DNA from: CAYNJG01 sp965216885
GTDB lineage: Bacteria; Planctomycetota; Planctomycetia; Pirellulales; Pirellulaceae
NCBI GenBank assembly: GCA_965216885.1
Contig: OZ244208.1
Span: 1,426,001 to 1,490,000, forward strand
Reading direction: 5' to 3'
DNA: 64,000 nucleotides
Under the pieces are notes generated by a model. That model had not been told where the DNA came from. It was given only the letters and a program-made list of their open reading frames with translations, and made no database searches. Of this stretch, positions 7,572 to 17,145 are shown one piece after another (within the stretch, counting starts at the first letter, position 1; every line of letters begins with the position of its first letter). The position numbers and the translations under genes were made by a program.

Positions 7572-9185
7572 CTAGCGTTTTCCGGCGAGTTCGGAAACGA
7601 GATCAACAAGCTCGTCGCTTTCAAACGGTTTGGCAAGATAACGATCGGCGCCGTGATTCAGGAGGCGCTGACGATCGTTTCGCATGGCATGAGCGGTCAG
7701 GGCTACGATCGGAGTTCGTGATTCCGACTCTTCCGACCGAATGACCTCGATGGCATCAAGTCCGCTCATGACGGGCATTTGGCAGTCCATGAGCACGACG
7801 TCAAAGCCCCGGGAACGCCATGCCGCGAGCGCCTCTTCTCCGTTTCTGGCTTCGAACGTTTCGAAGCCCTCTGACTCGAGCGTCTCGACGATGATGGATC
7901 GGTTCAGATCGTGATCCTCTGCGACGAGGATTGAAATCGTCCCTTCAGGCCGTGGTGGGTCTGGCTTTGTGGGAGTTTTCGTCTCTTCGACGGGGGTGAC
8001 CCTCGGTAGATGGGCGACGAACCAAAACCGACTGCCCAGTCCAACCTCGCTGGTGACTTCGATTTTGCCACCCATCAGGGAAGCCAGGTTTGCGGCGATA
8101 GCGAGCCCCAGTCCGGCACCCTGGTGCAGTCGGCGGCTGGAGTCGTCTACCTGGGTGAAGGTGTCGAAGATGCGCGCAAGCTGTTCCGGCTTCATGCCGA
8201 TGCCTGTGTCCTCGACCATGAATTGCAGCCAATCAGGTTGAGGGACGTTGATTGTCAGCTTGACGCTTCCCTGGTCTGTGAACTTAACAGCGTTGGCGAC
8301 GAGGTTCGTCAGTATCTGCCGGAGTCGGAATTCGTCGCCAAGAACGACATTGGGGACTTCGCTCCCTTTTACCAGTTCAAACTGAAGTCCAGCATTGGTC
8401 GCATGAAGATCCCATACCTTCTGGAATTCTGCCATCGACGTCTGCATGGAAAACGGCGCCTTGTTCAGGTCCAGTCGGTCGGCCTGAATTCGGGATAGAT
8501 CCAGAATGTCGTTTCCCAGTCGCAGGAGTTGATTGGCGGCCACGGAGATGGCTTCCAGGTAACCGCGATGCGCGGGCGACAGCTCCTCCGGTTTTCGTTG
8601 AGCCATAGAAGTCATGCCGAGAATCGTCGTCAGTGGTGTGCGAATCTCGTGGCTCATGTTTGCCAGGAATTGGCCTTTGATCTGCTCCATGCGTTGGGCT
8701 TCGTCGCGATCGGCGCTGATGGTGGCAACCTGTCGTCGATGTTCGGAGCGCGCACTGGCCTGTCGAAGCATGTTGGTTCGGGCCGTCTGCAAGACCGACG
8801 ACAGCCACGAATCGATGGTATTCAGATTTCGTACAAGGAGTGCACGACTTCCGTTCTGGCTGACGGCGAGCGCCTGAAGTTGCAGACTTCCTTCGTCTCC
8901 GGCTGTGATTTCGAACAATGGAGTTGTCTGGATGAAGTCGTGCTGAGGGTCTGTTTCCCAGATTCCCGTTGTGGTGAGAAAGTCACGAAGAAAGAGAGAC
9001 GTGATTTCCATCGTGCCGTTGCGTTCGACACCAATCTCGTCGGTCCACCAGTCGGGAATCAGCGTGGGGACGAGTTGCTTTTTGGGTCCCGGCCGCAGCA
9101 CGGCGAGTTTGAGAGCGAGCCCAATATCCAGATCATTATTTTGTTCTGACACAGCAGCACAACCATTGAGAAATACGTCAGACAT
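7572..9185 (-). CDS. Cytoplasmic hybrid histidine kinase/receiver
   Basis: This 537-residue protein has no membrane span. Residues 1-150 form an input region with no family I recognise. A short coiled coil leads to the H-box FLANMSHEIRTPL (H179), then the ATP-binding domain with the N-box LRQILTNLVANAVKF, the G1 box VEDTGIGM and the G2 box GAGLGLAIA. A C-terminal receiver (about 418-537) has the acidic pair in VAEDHD, a phosphoacceptor in VLMDCQMPVMSG and the lysine in YLAKPF. It converges on the kinase gene with 17 bases between stops. No Shine-Dalgarno is visible at the ATG. The phosphorelay partner is not in the neighbourhood. Confidence 0.93.
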   Translation of the reverse strand: MSDVFLNGCAAVSEQNNDLDIGLALKLAVLRPGPKKQLVPTLIPDWWTDEIGVERNGTMEITSLFLRDFLTTTGIWETDPQHDFIQTTPLFEITAGDEGSLQLQALAVSQNGSRALLVRNLNTIDSWLSSVLQTARTNMLRQASARSEHRRQVATISADRDEAQRMEQIKGQFLANMSHEIRTPLTTILGMTSMAQRKPEELSPAHRGYLEAISVAANQLLRLGNDILDLSRIQADRLDLNKAPFSMQTSMAEFQKVWDLHATNAGLQFELVKGSEVPNVVLGDEFRLRQILTNLVANAVKFTDQGSVKLTINVPQPDWLQFMVEDTGIGMKPEQLARIFDTFTQVDDSSRRLHQGAGLGLAIAANLASLMGGKIEVTSEVGLGSRFWFVAHLPRVTPVEETKTPTKPDPPRPEGTISILVAEDHDLNRSIIVETLESEGFETFEARNGEEALAAWRSRGFDVVLMDCQMPVMSGLDAIEVIRSEESESRTPIVALTAHAMRNDRQRLLNHGADRYLAKPFESDELVDLVSELAGKR

Positions 9186-9231
9186 TAGAAGTGGCGACGG
9201 CAGTTCTCACAAGGTCGCGATGACAGCGCAC

Positions 9232-9262
9232 AAAAAAACCCCCGTCCGATGGCGGACGGGGG
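9232..9262 (-). terminator. Terminator of the tad gene block
   Basis: A 10-bp GC-rich stem (CCCCCGTCCG with CGGACGGGGG) and ATGG loop are followed, reading the minus strand, by a run of seven T. It lies just past the tadC stop. Confidence 0.9.
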
Positions 9263-9280
9263 TGAATAGGACATTCGTGG

Positions 9281-10228
9281 TTACATCTTCAGCATCTCAT
9301 CCATGATCGTGATGGCCGCGGGGCCAACCAGGACGACGAAGATGCCGGGAAAAATGAAGATGACCAGTGGGAAGAGCAACTGCACGGCCGTCTTGGCCGC
9401 TTTTTCTTCCGCAATTTGTCGCCGTTTCGTTCTCATGGAATCACTCTGAACACGAAGAGCGCGTCCCACGGAGGAACCAAATTTCTCGGCCTGAATGATT
9501 GTGGATGCCAACGCTCGCAGGTCTTCTTCGCCGTTTCGGGCTCCAAGTTCCTGGAGTACATCCTTTCGCTCCTTACCCATTTGAAGCTGGAAGTTGCAGA
9601 GCGAGAATTCCTCGGCAATTACCCGGTGCGAGTGCTTCATTTCCTCTGCGACTTTTCGCATCGCCTGATCGAGGCCAAGGCCTGCCTCGACACAGACGAC
9701 CATGAGGTCAAGCGCGTCCGGCAGTCCAAGGAAGATGGCTTCCTTACGACTCTTGGTAATGAGGGTCAGAATCAGGTCAGGCAGGAAGAACGCGACGCAT
9801 GGCACCGCGAATGCGACGAGCATCCCATTGGTGGTGAAGCCGTTCGTCCACAGGGAGCCGGCTCCACCAAGCAGTAGTCCGGCGATCGCGCAGATGATCT
9901 TGATTGCCATGTACGTCTGCATGGAACCTTCACCGCGGAAACCCGCCTCATCCAGCTTCTTGCGAAGCTGACTTTCTTCTTTTTCGTTCTTGGGCGTCAG
10001 CGGAGCAGCCAGTGTAGGAGCTGCCTTTTCAAGCAGGTCGGACACCGAGTTCTTGATGCCGTCCTGTTTGCGTATCTTGTTCGGGTTGCGCAGGTGGTCG
10101 AGTCGCTCCTCGGCCGCCGACTTGTTCTTCATGAACATTTCCAGGACAAACCAGGCAACCACCGAGGCGAAGCCAAATGCTGCAACCGCAACCAGAACTT
10201 CCGGATTGAATGCAATAAGCGTCGACAT
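9281..10228 (-). CDS. tadC: Tad pilus inner-membrane platform protein TadC
   Basis: TadC is one of the two polytopic platform proteins that work with the CpaF ATPase to assemble or retract Flp pili. The 315-residue protein has an N-terminal span (about 10-32), a pair of central spans (about 105-150) and a C-terminal span (about 285-310). The T2SSF-type core contains GLPDALDLMVVCVEAGLGLD. Five bases separate it from the tadB stop, so the two genes are translationally close and cannot easily be expressed apart. A terminator follows directly. Confidence 0.93.
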   Translation of the reverse strand: MSTLIAFNPEVLVAVAAFGFASVVAWFVLEMFMKNKSAAEERLDHLRNPNKIRKQDGIKNSVSDLLEKAAPTLAAPLTPKNEKEESQLRKKLDEAGFRGEGSMQTYMAIKIICAIAGLLLGGAGSLWTNGFTTNGMLVAFAVPCVAFFLPDLILTLITKSRKEAIFLGLPDALDLMVVCVEAGLGLDQAMRKVAEEMKHSHRVIAEEFSLCNFQLQMGKERKDVLQELGARNGEEDLRALASTIIQAEKFGSSVGRALRVQSDSMRTKRRQIAEEKAAKTAVQLLFPLVIFIFPGIFVVLVGPAAITIMDEMLKM

Positions 10229-10233
10229 GATTC

Positions 10234-11187
10234 TCAGACCTTGATGTTAATGATTTTCTTGATGACGATCGCACCAACGAGCTGCATGATTGCGGCGACG
10301 CCGAGCATCTTGTTGCCAATCTCTGTGTTGAAGAGCAGCATCACGTAGTCGTAGTTCAGAACCATCATGACACCAAGCAGCACGGGCGGCATGGCCAGCA
10401 ACACGGTACCGGAGAGGCGGCCCTCGCCGGTGAGTGCCTGAATCTGACCGAAGATCTTGAATCGTTCACGAATGATGTGACTGATTTTTTCAAGGATCTC
10501 GGCGAGGTCACCACCTGTCGTTCGCTGCAGGATCACGGCGGTCGCAAAGAACCTCAGGTCAAGGCTGGGGACACGCTCGCACATGTTTTGCAGCGAGTCT
10601 TCCAGAGCGATACCCAGGTTTTGCTCTTCGTAGACACGTCCAAACTCGGTACCCAGGGGATCCGGGATCTCCGTGGAGACCATCTGGAAGCCGGCTCCAA
10701 GACTGTGTCCAGCGCGAAGTGCGCGGCCGGTCATGTCCAATGCCTCGGGCAGCTGTTTCGTGAACAGTTTCAATCGTTTGCGTCGTTTCAGCATTACCCA
10801 AACCAGCGGCAGTGGGCACATCGCCAACGGCAGGATCACATACAGACTGATGTGAATCTGTGTCAGAAACGCAATCACCAGGCCGATGCCGGCAAAGATG
10901 CCGCAAAGAGCGACGAACTTTTCCGTCTTCATCTCCATGTCGGCCTGATCGAGCATTTTCCGCAGGTTGAAGAAGTTCGATACGAACTCCTCCAATGCGT
11001 TTGGCATGTCGTCAAGCGGTCGCGACAACACGGAAGTGTCATCGATCGCTGTTGCGTTTGTTCCGGCAAGCATGTCCAGTCGTTCATGCATCGCCGTGTC
11101 GGCAGGGCTACGGAAAGCTGATGCAACCGCCAGGAATATGGCTGCTACACAGATTCCGCCGGCCAGGGCAACGATAAAAACAGTCAT
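10234..11187 (-). CDS. tadB: Tad pilus inner-membrane platform protein TadB
   Basis: This 317-residue paralogue of TadC forms the rest of the pilus assembly platform. It has an N-terminal span (residues 3-24), a central pair of spans (about 95-135) and a C-terminal pair (about 260-315). The conserved T2SSF stretch runs LPEALDMTGRALRAGHSLG through RTTGGDLAEILEKIS. It sits between cpaF and tadC on the same strand, the usual tadABC order. The gap to cpaF is about 70 bases with no terminator. Confidence 0.93.
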   Translation of the reverse strand: MTVFIVALAGGICVAAIFLAVASAFRSPADTAMHERLDMLAGTNATAIDDTSVLSRPLDDMPNALEEFVSNFFNLRKMLDQADMEMKTEKFVALCGIFAGIGLVIAFLTQIHISLYVILPLAMCPLPLVWVMLKRRKRLKLFTKQLPEALDMTGRALRAGHSLGAGFQMVSTEIPDPLGTEFGRVYEEQNLGIALEDSLQNMCERVPSLDLRFFATAVILQRTTGGDLAEILEKISHIIRERFKIFGQIQALTGEGRLSGTVLLAMPPVLLGVMMVLNYDYVMLLFNTEIGNKMLGVAAIMQLVGAIVIKKIINIKV

Positions 11188-11255
11188 TGGATCTAGTCCA
11201 GGGTGTTGTCAGATTCGTGAAGTAGGGCGAATGGTCAACGTCACATCGGTATTGT

Positions 11256-12572
11256 CTAGTCGTCAACCAGCATGACTCGCTCTCGGAATGCACTGCCAGG
11301 CAAGCGAACGCCGACAGCCTCGAGGCGATCCATGAAGTTAGGGCGAATCCCGGTCGAAACGAATCGTCCCTTCGTTGATCCGTCCTCCGTAATACCGTCC
11401 TTGATGTAGTGATAGATGTCCTGCATGACGATGGTTTCCTGCTCCATGCCCACGACTTCCGTGATGTGGGTCACTCGTCGTTTTCCGCCCTGAAGGCGGC
11501 TGGCCTGAATGATCAGATCCACGGCACTTGCAATCTGCTGTCGCATCGCCTTGATTGGCAATTCGAAGCCGGACATCATGATCATCGTTTCCATACGTGC
11601 GATCGCGTCACGCGGCGTATTGGCGTGCAGCGTCGTCATCGAACCTTCGTGGCCGGTGTTCATGGCCTGGAGCATATCGAGGGTCTCAGGACCACGACAC
11701 TCACCGATGATGACGCGTTCCGGTCTCATACGCAGGGCGTTCTTGACCAGGTCGGTGGCCGTTACGGCACCCTTGCCTTCAATGTTGGGCGGACGAGTTT
11801 CCAGTCGGACGATATGATCCTGCTGCAATTGAATCTCCGCGGCATCCTCGATCGTAATGATTCGGTCGGAGGCCGGGATGAAGCTGGACAACGTATTCAG
11901 CAGAGTCGTCTTACCGGAACCAGTACCGCCAGAGATGACGACGTTCAGGCGAGCCTTGATGGCTCCTTCCAACAACATCACCATTTCCGGAGTGAAGGCC
12001 TTGAAGTTCAGCAGGTTTTCCAGCTTGAGCGGATTGGATCCAAAACGACGAATCGAGACCGCGGCTCCGTCCAGAGCGAGCGGTTTGATGATCGCGTTCA
12101 CACGCGAACCATCCGTGAGTCGAGCGTCAACCATCGGGTTGGTTTCGTCCACACGACGCCCAACCTTCGACACGATTCGGTCGATGATCTGCATCAGGTG
12201 ATGGTCGTCGCGGAATTCGACGTTGGTCTTTTCCATCTTGCCCGCACGTTCAACATAGATGTTGTGCGGACCGTTGATCAGGATATCGCAGACCTTCGAG
12301 TCCTTGAGGAGCAACTCGAGTGGTCCGAGACCGAACGTTTCATCTAGCACCTCGTCGATCAGGCGATCGCGTTCGCTGCGATTGAGGAGAGTATCTTCGG
12401 TGTCGCAAAGGTGCTCAACGACGAGGCGGATTTCCTTGCGAAGCTTGTCGCCCTCCAGCTCACCGACCTTGTTGAGATCCAGCTTGTCGACCAGTTTCGA
12501 GTGAATACGGCGTTTCAGATTCTCGAATTCGTCGTTCTTTGTTGTATTGGCGTTTTTGTTGAGCGTTTTCAT
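11256..12572 (-). CDS. cpaF: Tad pilus assembly ATPase CpaF/TadA
   Basis: This is the hexameric secretion ATPase that powers Flp pilus assembly. The 438-residue sequence has an N-terminal helical region and a RecA-like core with Walker A GGTGSGKTT (about 215-223), the Asp box IITIEDAAEIQL, Walker B RVIIGECRG (286-294) and the His box TGHEGSMTTLHAN (307-319). These features separate it from unrelated AAA proteins and place it in the CpaF/TadA family. It heads the cpaF-tadB-tadC block. A terminator lies between it and cpaE upstream, so this block probably has its own promoter within the spacer at 12573-12773. Confidence 0.96.
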   Translation of the reverse strand: MKTLNKNANTTKNDEFENLKRRIHSKLVDKLDLNKVGELEGDKLRKEIRLVVEHLCDTEDTLLNRSERDRLIDEVLDETFGLGPLELLLKDSKVCDILINGPHNIYVERAGKMEKTNVEFRDDHHLMQIIDRIVSKVGRRVDETNPMVDARLTDGSRVNAIIKPLALDGAAVSIRRFGSNPLKLENLLNFKAFTPEMVMLLEGAIKARLNVVISGGTGSGKTTLLNTLSSFIPASDRIITIEDAAEIQLQQDHIVRLETRPPNIEGKGAVTATDLVKNALRMRPERVIIGECRGPETLDMLQAMNTGHEGSMTTLHANTPRDAIARMETMIMMSGFELPIKAMRQQIASAVDLIIQASRLQGGKRRVTHITEVVGMEQETIVMQDIYHYIKDGITEDGSTKGRFVSTGIRPNFMDRLEAVGVRLPGSAFRERVMLVDD

Positions 12573-12773
12573 CTTCCATTAATCCTGATCGTGTCGTGCC
12601 CATGTTGGGGCCGCGTATTCGAGGAGCCCAAGTACACAAGTCCCATGACCCGTCGGTTCCTCGAAAAAGATACGTCACGACTTGTTGCTTGCCGGCGAAA
12701 CCGGGAAATATGCCTGAAATTGCCCAGGTTGCGGGAAACACCTAACCAGGCGCGCCGGTATTGCAGGGCGCAT

Positions 12774-12807
12774 GAAAAAACCGCAAAGCTTTTCATGCTT
12801 TGCGGTT
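12774..12807 (-). terminator. Terminator after cpaE
   Basis: An 11-bp perfect stem (AACCGCAAAGC with GCTTTGCGGTT) and seven-base loop are followed on the minus strand by six T residues. It lies 24 bases after the cpaE stop and separates cpaE from cpaF. Confidence 0.88.
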
Positions 12808-12831
12808 CAGATTTTCCGGATTGGTTGGACG

Positions 12832-14052
12832 TTACTTGAGGAAGGGAATCCAACCCTTGGTCTTTTTCTGGCTGGCCACTTCGGCGACGCCCGATTCATC
12901 CTCGCCTTCACTTTCAATAACGTCGCCATCGAGCGTTTCTGCAAGGTTGATGACGGCTTTGGTGATTGCAGCTTTGGGAGCCTGAACCGTCAGTGGCACA
13001 CCGTTGTTTCGGGCCTCAGCCATGGAGCGATAGTCGTTCGGGATCTTCCCGAAGATTTCCGTGTTGATCGTTTCCTGAGCCTTCTTGAGACCGATGTGCT
13101 CGTTGTCGAGGCCCATGCGGTTCACGACGACACGTACTTTTTCGCTCATTCCCTCACTTTGATCCTGGTCGAATGACATCAGCAAGCGAACCACGTTTCG
13201 CAGGCACGGTAGATCCAGTTGGGTTACCAGCATGACGTGTTTGGATTCTCGCATCGCGACCATGTCGACGTCGCTGTACGACTTCGAAAGGTCAAAAATC
13301 AGATGCGAGAACGTGGCCTTGAGGAGTCCCACAACCCGACCGAAGTCTTCCGGCGAGATGAGCGGAACGTCCTGAAGATTCACCGGACGTGGCAGCAGAT
13401 AGAGCCCTGATGAGTGCTTCGTCATTGATTTCTTGAGCAGCGAGAAGTCAAGTCTTGAAATGTTCTCGGCGACATCGACGAGCGTGTAATCCGGGATCGC
13501 ATCAAGAAAGACATCTGCGTCACCCACGGCCATATCCAGGTCGATCAGGGCGACGGAGTTTGATTCATCGGCCGCAAGAGCACAACCAATGTTGACGGCG
13601 AGGCTGGTGGACCCAACGCCGCCGCTTGCTCCTGCCACGGCGATTGAAGTGCAACCGCGAACCTTGCGGGCACCGCCACTTCTTGCCTGAACGATCCGTT
13701 CCAGCGCTGCAACCAGCTCTTCACCGGAAACGGGTTGTGTCAGGAACTCTTTGGCACCTGATCGCATGGCACGCAGAATGAGTGTTCCATCCGACGAACC
13801 GCTTACCACGAGGACCGCAGCACTGGATGTCTCTCGCAGTTTCTCTACGAGTTGCAGGCCGGGTTCGGGATCGGGACCGAGCACGACCATGGCCGCGTCG
13901 GGAGTTGTTTGTTCGATGACGTCGCCGAAGAATTCGTATCGGGCACACTCGGCCTCAAGCCAAACGAGGTCCATTCCGAGCAGCAACGACTTGATTTGTT
14001 CGCGAGACTCATCCTGCGGATCAACAATAGCGAGGCGTAGTACGTTTGACAT
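12832..14052 (-). CDS. cpaE: Tad pilus localisation protein CpaE/TadZ
   Basis: CpaE/TadZ positions the pilus machine at the cell pole in studied species. The ATG chosen gives 406 residues, with GGA eight bases upstream; a TTG 33 bases further upstream is the alternative. Residues 1-120 form a receiver-like domain (LRLAIVDPQDESRE, ending FLTQPVSGEEL) in which the phosphoacceptor region reads VVLGPDPEP, so it is probably not a phosphorylated receiver. A ParA/MinD-like ATPase follows, with SGGVGSTSLAVN in place of KGGVGKTT and the second motif ALIDLDMAVGDADVFLD. The deviant P-loop is in line with atypical TadZ ATPases. The C-terminus is an acidic linker and a basic tail. Confidence 0.9.
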   Translation of the reverse strand: MSNVLRLAIVDPQDESREQIKSLLLGMDLVWLEAECARYEFFGDVIEQTTPDAAMVVLGPDPEPGLQLVEKLRETSSAAVLVVSGSSDGTLILRAMRSGAKEFLTQPVSGEELVAALERIVQARSGGARKVRGCTSIAVAGASGGVGSTSLAVNIGCALAADESNSVALIDLDMAVGDADVFLDAIPDYTLVDVAENISRLDFSLLKKSMTKHSSGLYLLPRPVNLQDVPLISPEDFGRVVGLLKATFSHLIFDLSKSYSDVDMVAMRESKHVMLVTQLDLPCLRNVVRLLMSFDQDQSEGMSEKVRVVVNRMGLDNEHIGLKKAQETINTEIFGKIPNDYRSMAEARNNGVPLTVQAPKAAITKAVINLAETLDGDVIESEGEDESGVAEVASQKKTKGWIPFLK

Positions 14053-14166
14053 AGGAATATCCGGAAATGGCAATTTATTCGACAATGCTGACCGAGCTAA
14101 TGGTCAGTCGCGGCGAACCGCGACTGACCCACTAATACTCTAGGACGCGCTTATGGCGAGTCCAAA

Positions 14167-14225
14167 AGAAACGGATGAGTTTTTGGGCTCATGGTCGCGT
14201 TAACCTGCATGACCCATCCGTTTCT
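14167..14225 (-). terminator. Possible terminator after cpaC
   Basis: Two perfect 11-base arms (AGAAACGGATG at 14167 and CATCCGTTTCT at 14215) flank a 37-base loop just past the cpaC stop. On the minus strand the 3' side reads TTTCTTTT. The long loop makes it weaker than the other terminators here. Confidence 0.45.
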
Positions 14226-14235
14226 CGACATGCAA

Positions 14236-15933
14236 CTAGCGTTTTCCCCAACGACTAGTTCGCTTGGCGGCCTTTACTGGGCCATACGTACTGCCGTTAC
14301 CCCTGGCCGCCGGTCGCATACCGAATGGCATTCCGGCCTGCGAGTCGTAGTTGATGCCATGGAGAGGGGTGGGCAGCTGGTCGGACGGTTCCGGCGGAAG
14401 GCTTTCGGTATGCGAATCATCAAAAGATGGGGCCATCGTTGGCTCCTCCGAGATGAATTCCGTGCCCTGCGTCGGGTACATGGAAACTGCCGGTTGCGAT
14501 CCCGTGATGGGTGGTCGAGCGTAGGCACCTCGCCCGGCACGACACTTCAGGCAAGACCCATCGGGGCAGCATGCCGGAACTTCCATGTATCCTCGTAGGA
14601 ACAGTTCCTTGTCATCGGGAACAACGGTCTGCTCTCCAGGACCAAACGTTGGCACCTCGTTCGGATTCATCGGGGCGACAAATTCCGGTCGAACCATTAC
14701 CAACAGCTCAATCTCATTCTGCAGGTTGGTGACCCTTCGGAACAGAGCTCCAGCCCATGGCAGATCGGCCAGAACTGGAAGGCCACTGTTTTGCGACTCG
14801 ACGCGGTCTTGAATCAGACCCGCCAGTGCAAGAGTTTGGCCAGCACGCATTTCGACAGCAGTATCGACCCAACGATTCCGCAAACCGGGAACGCGAACGC
14901 CGTTGATATCGACGCCACGAGCGTTGTCCACTTCGCTCACCTGAGGGCGAACTTCCAGCCGGATGTTGCCATTCCCGAGTACGATGGGCACAAAGTCAAC
15001 GCGTGTGCCGAACGTCTTGTACTCGACGGCGACGGTACCCAGACCCTGAGGAATCAGGATGGGGAACTCACCACCGGCGTTGAATGCGGCAGGTCGACCA
15101 CTTACGGTGGTCAGAACCGGCTCGGCAAGTACTTTCACCAGGTCGTGCTGTCGCAGAGCATCCACGACTCCGAAAAACTGGCTTCCGCCGCTGGTCACCC
15201 CGAAGGACATTGTGGATCCTCCCGTGCTGGTGATGCCCGCATTGGAGATGGTCTCACCCAGCAGGCCGGCTACGCTTTGACCAACGAAGCCGTTGATGCC
15301 CAACGCCGCCCAGTCGAAGCCAAGCTGTCGCAGTTTGCTCCGCGAGACTTCCATTACCTGAACGTGCAGTTGAACCTGCTGGTTGTCGCCGACGCGGATG
15401 TTGTTGATGACCTTTGGGTAGTAGTCCTCAGCCATCCGTACGACGCGACTGATCACTTCTGGTTCGTCGACCCAGCCCGAAAGGACCACGCTGCTTGCAA
15501 GTGGACGCACACGTAGGGAAGCGTTGGGGAATTCGGTTTCGAGGAGCAACTCGAGCTCCTTCGCGTCACCGGAAACAATAACGTCAATCGTGTACAGATC
15601 GCCGTCGTCATCCCAGAGATTGACCTGCGTAACTCCGGCTTTGAGACCGGACAGTTGAATCTGGTTCGACGAGATCGCGATGGCGTTCACGAGCTCGGGG
15701 TTGTTGACGAGAGCCCGAGGGATCTGTTTTCCTTCGAGCGTCAGAATCTTGCTGCTGTTTACGTACATCGACACTCTCTGTAGCCCCGGCCGAACTCGGT
15801 ATTCGAGTGAATTGGCGGAGGTGGAGAGTTGCTGATCGCTATCGCTCAGTTGAGCGTATGTCAGAGTCGAGCAGCAGCTAAGAAGAAGTCCCAGTATTAA
15901 TGCCTGGGCGCAGGCAGTTCGATGAATTGCCAT
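14236..15933 (-). CDS. cpaC: Tad pilus outer-membrane secretin CpaC/RcpA
   Basis: This protein forms the outer-membrane channel through which the Flp pilus passes. The 565-residue sequence has a signal peptide (about 1-27, ending TYAQ), an N-terminal pilus-secretin domain around YVNSSKILTLEGKQIPRAL, a BON-like stretch (VVLSGWVDEPEVISRV), and the secretin barrel core from VLAEPVLTTVSG through GLIQDRVESQNSGLPVLADL to IELLVMVRPEFV. About 110 extra residues follow the barrel and include CCPDGSCLKC, a possible metal or disulphide cluster, before a Pro-rich tail. AAGGAAG precedes the ATG. It lies between cpaB and cpaE, as in known tad loci. Confidence 0.95.
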   Translation of the reverse strand: MAIHRTACAQALILGLLLSCCSTLTYAQLSDSDQQLSTSANSLEYRVRPGLQRVSMYVNSSKILTLEGKQIPRALVNNPELVNAIAISSNQIQLSGLKAGVTQVNLWDDDGDLYTIDVIVSGDAKELELLLETEFPNASLRVRPLASSVVLSGWVDEPEVISRVVRMAEDYYPKVINNIRVGDNQQVQLHVQVMEVSRSKLRQLGFDWAALGINGFVGQSVAGLLGETISNAGITSTGGSTMSFGVTSGGSQFFGVVDALRQHDLVKVLAEPVLTTVSGRPAAFNAGGEFPILIPQGLGTVAVEYKTFGTRVDFVPIVLGNGNIRLEVRPQVSEVDNARGVDINGVRVPGLRNRWVDTAVEMRAGQTLALAGLIQDRVESQNSGLPVLADLPWAGALFRRVTNLQNEIELLVMVRPEFVAPMNPNEVPTFGPGEQTVVPDDKELFLRGYMEVPACCPDGSCLKCRAGRGAYARPPITGSQPAVSMYPTQGTEFISEEPTMAPSFDDSHTESLPPEPSDQLPTPLHGINYDSQAGMPFGMRPAARGNGSTYGPVKAAKRTSRWGKR

Positions 15934-15996
15934 TGGTGCTTCCTTGCCGGTAGGGGGTGTTTATCGTCCGTTTGGTAGTGCTGTTAATCCGCAACA

Positions 15997-16027
15997 GGTG
16001 AAGGATTCGATCCCCGAATCCTTCACC
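15997..16027 (-). promoter_or_regulatory. Hairpin between cpaB and cpaC
   Basis: A 13-bp perfect stem (GGTGAAGGATTCG with CGAATCCTTCACC) closes a five-base loop. No T run follows on either strand, so it is not a classic terminator. An RNA-processing or stability element that sets different cpaB and cpaC levels would fit. Confidence 0.55.
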
Positions 16028-16056
16028 GTTGAAGTTGCCGATTTGGTTCTGTCAGC

Positions 16057-17145
16057 CTAGAGGCCCAGGTCTGCTGGATCGAGGATATCGAGATCCCCTT
16101 CCGCCGAAGCGCCGGGAGAGTCTTCGCTGAATCCTTCTCCCTCTTCGTCCATCCCTGATGTCTCCGGGTCAGCTGAGATGTCGGGTGTGCCGCTTTCGAC
16201 AAAATTACTCATCAACTCAACTGGCAGCGTTGGCAATCCACCCTGGCCACCTTCACCACTGAAGGTGTAGGTGCCAAGAACTCCTTCTGGTGACATGATT
16301 ACCATGCCAGAAGTTGGTGCTGCTGCTGCATTGCTACTATCGACAGCCGTGCTACCGTCGCCTTTCATTCCATTCAAAATGCCGAATATTCCGGTATTCG
16401 AGGTCCCAGCATCGGCGAGCATGCCGTCGCTGCCCTGAGTGGATTGGTCGTCCAGGTCACCGGGAAGTGCACCTTCCGTCTCCATTTTGCTTTCATCACC
16501 CGGCTTTCGAAGGGCAAGGTGAATCGTGCCAAGCTGCTTGGCGAGCAGAAGCTTTTCCGATTGTGAGGGTTGAACCAACAGCGACACCGTCTTGGCATCG
16601 ATGGAGGATTCCCCTTCCTGAATACGAGCGATCTGGTCGTTGACGGCAAATACCGTCACGTTTCGCATGATGGTTCGCGTTCCGGTGCGAACACCGTCAC
16701 GACCACGAACGAAGACGAGTACGTCGACTTTGTCGCCCGGATTGATCAGACCCGACAGTGCGCTTTCGCGGTCTACCTTCACAGCGAATACCTGATGTCC
16801 TTCAGGGATTCGTTCTGAAGCGTAGGCTCCGTCACCGTCGGTGATCTTGGTGAGGATGATCGGTTCGCCCGGGTACAGAGGGTAGAGCGAACTCTTACCT
16901 TCGAACTCTTCCATTGTGCGAGCCGCACCCTGAGGAACCTTGTCCTTGGGCCATTCTTCCTGTTTCACAACATCTGCGTTCAGTTTGGTCCAGCTGGGGA
17001 CGCTGGAAACGGCGACGAAGATGGTTTCGGTTTCTGTTGCGGCAGATGTGTCTGGTCTGGCCATCGCTTGACGCATACCGATGGCGGCGATCGTTCCACA
17101 GCCAAGCGCGATGACGATCAGAATGATGGATTTTGTAGAACGCAT
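16057..17145 (-). CDS. cpaB: Tad pilus periplasmic assembly protein CpaB/RcpC
   Basis: CpaB/RcpC is an inner-membrane-anchored periplasmic protein needed for Flp pilus biogenesis. The 362-residue sequence has an N-terminal anchor (residues 7-24) and a SAF domain that starts ETIFVAVSSVPSWTKLNADV. The CpaB core follows, with PEGHQVFAVKVDRESALSGL and INPGDKVDVLVFVRGRDG. The C-terminal 130 residues are acidic, Gly/Ser-rich and probably disordered. The neighbours are cpaA upstream (about 150 bases) and cpaC downstream across the hairpin. Confidence 0.93.
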   Translation of the reverse strand: MRSTKSIILIVIALGCGTIAAIGMRQAMARPDTSAATETETIFVAVSSVPSWTKLNADVVKQEEWPKDKVPQGAARTMEEFEGKSSLYPLYPGEPIILTKITDGDGAYASERIPEGHQVFAVKVDRESALSGLINPGDKVDVLVFVRGRDGVRTGTRTIMRNVTVFAVNDQIARIQEGESSIDAKTVSLLVQPSQSEKLLLAKQLGTIHLALRKPGDESKMETEGALPGDLDDQSTQGSDGMLADAGTSNTGIFGILNGMKGDGSTAVDSSNAAAAPTSGMVIMSPEGVLGTYTFSGEGGQGGLPTLPVELMSNFVESGTPDISADPETSGMDEEGEGFSEDSPGASAEGDLDILDPADLGL

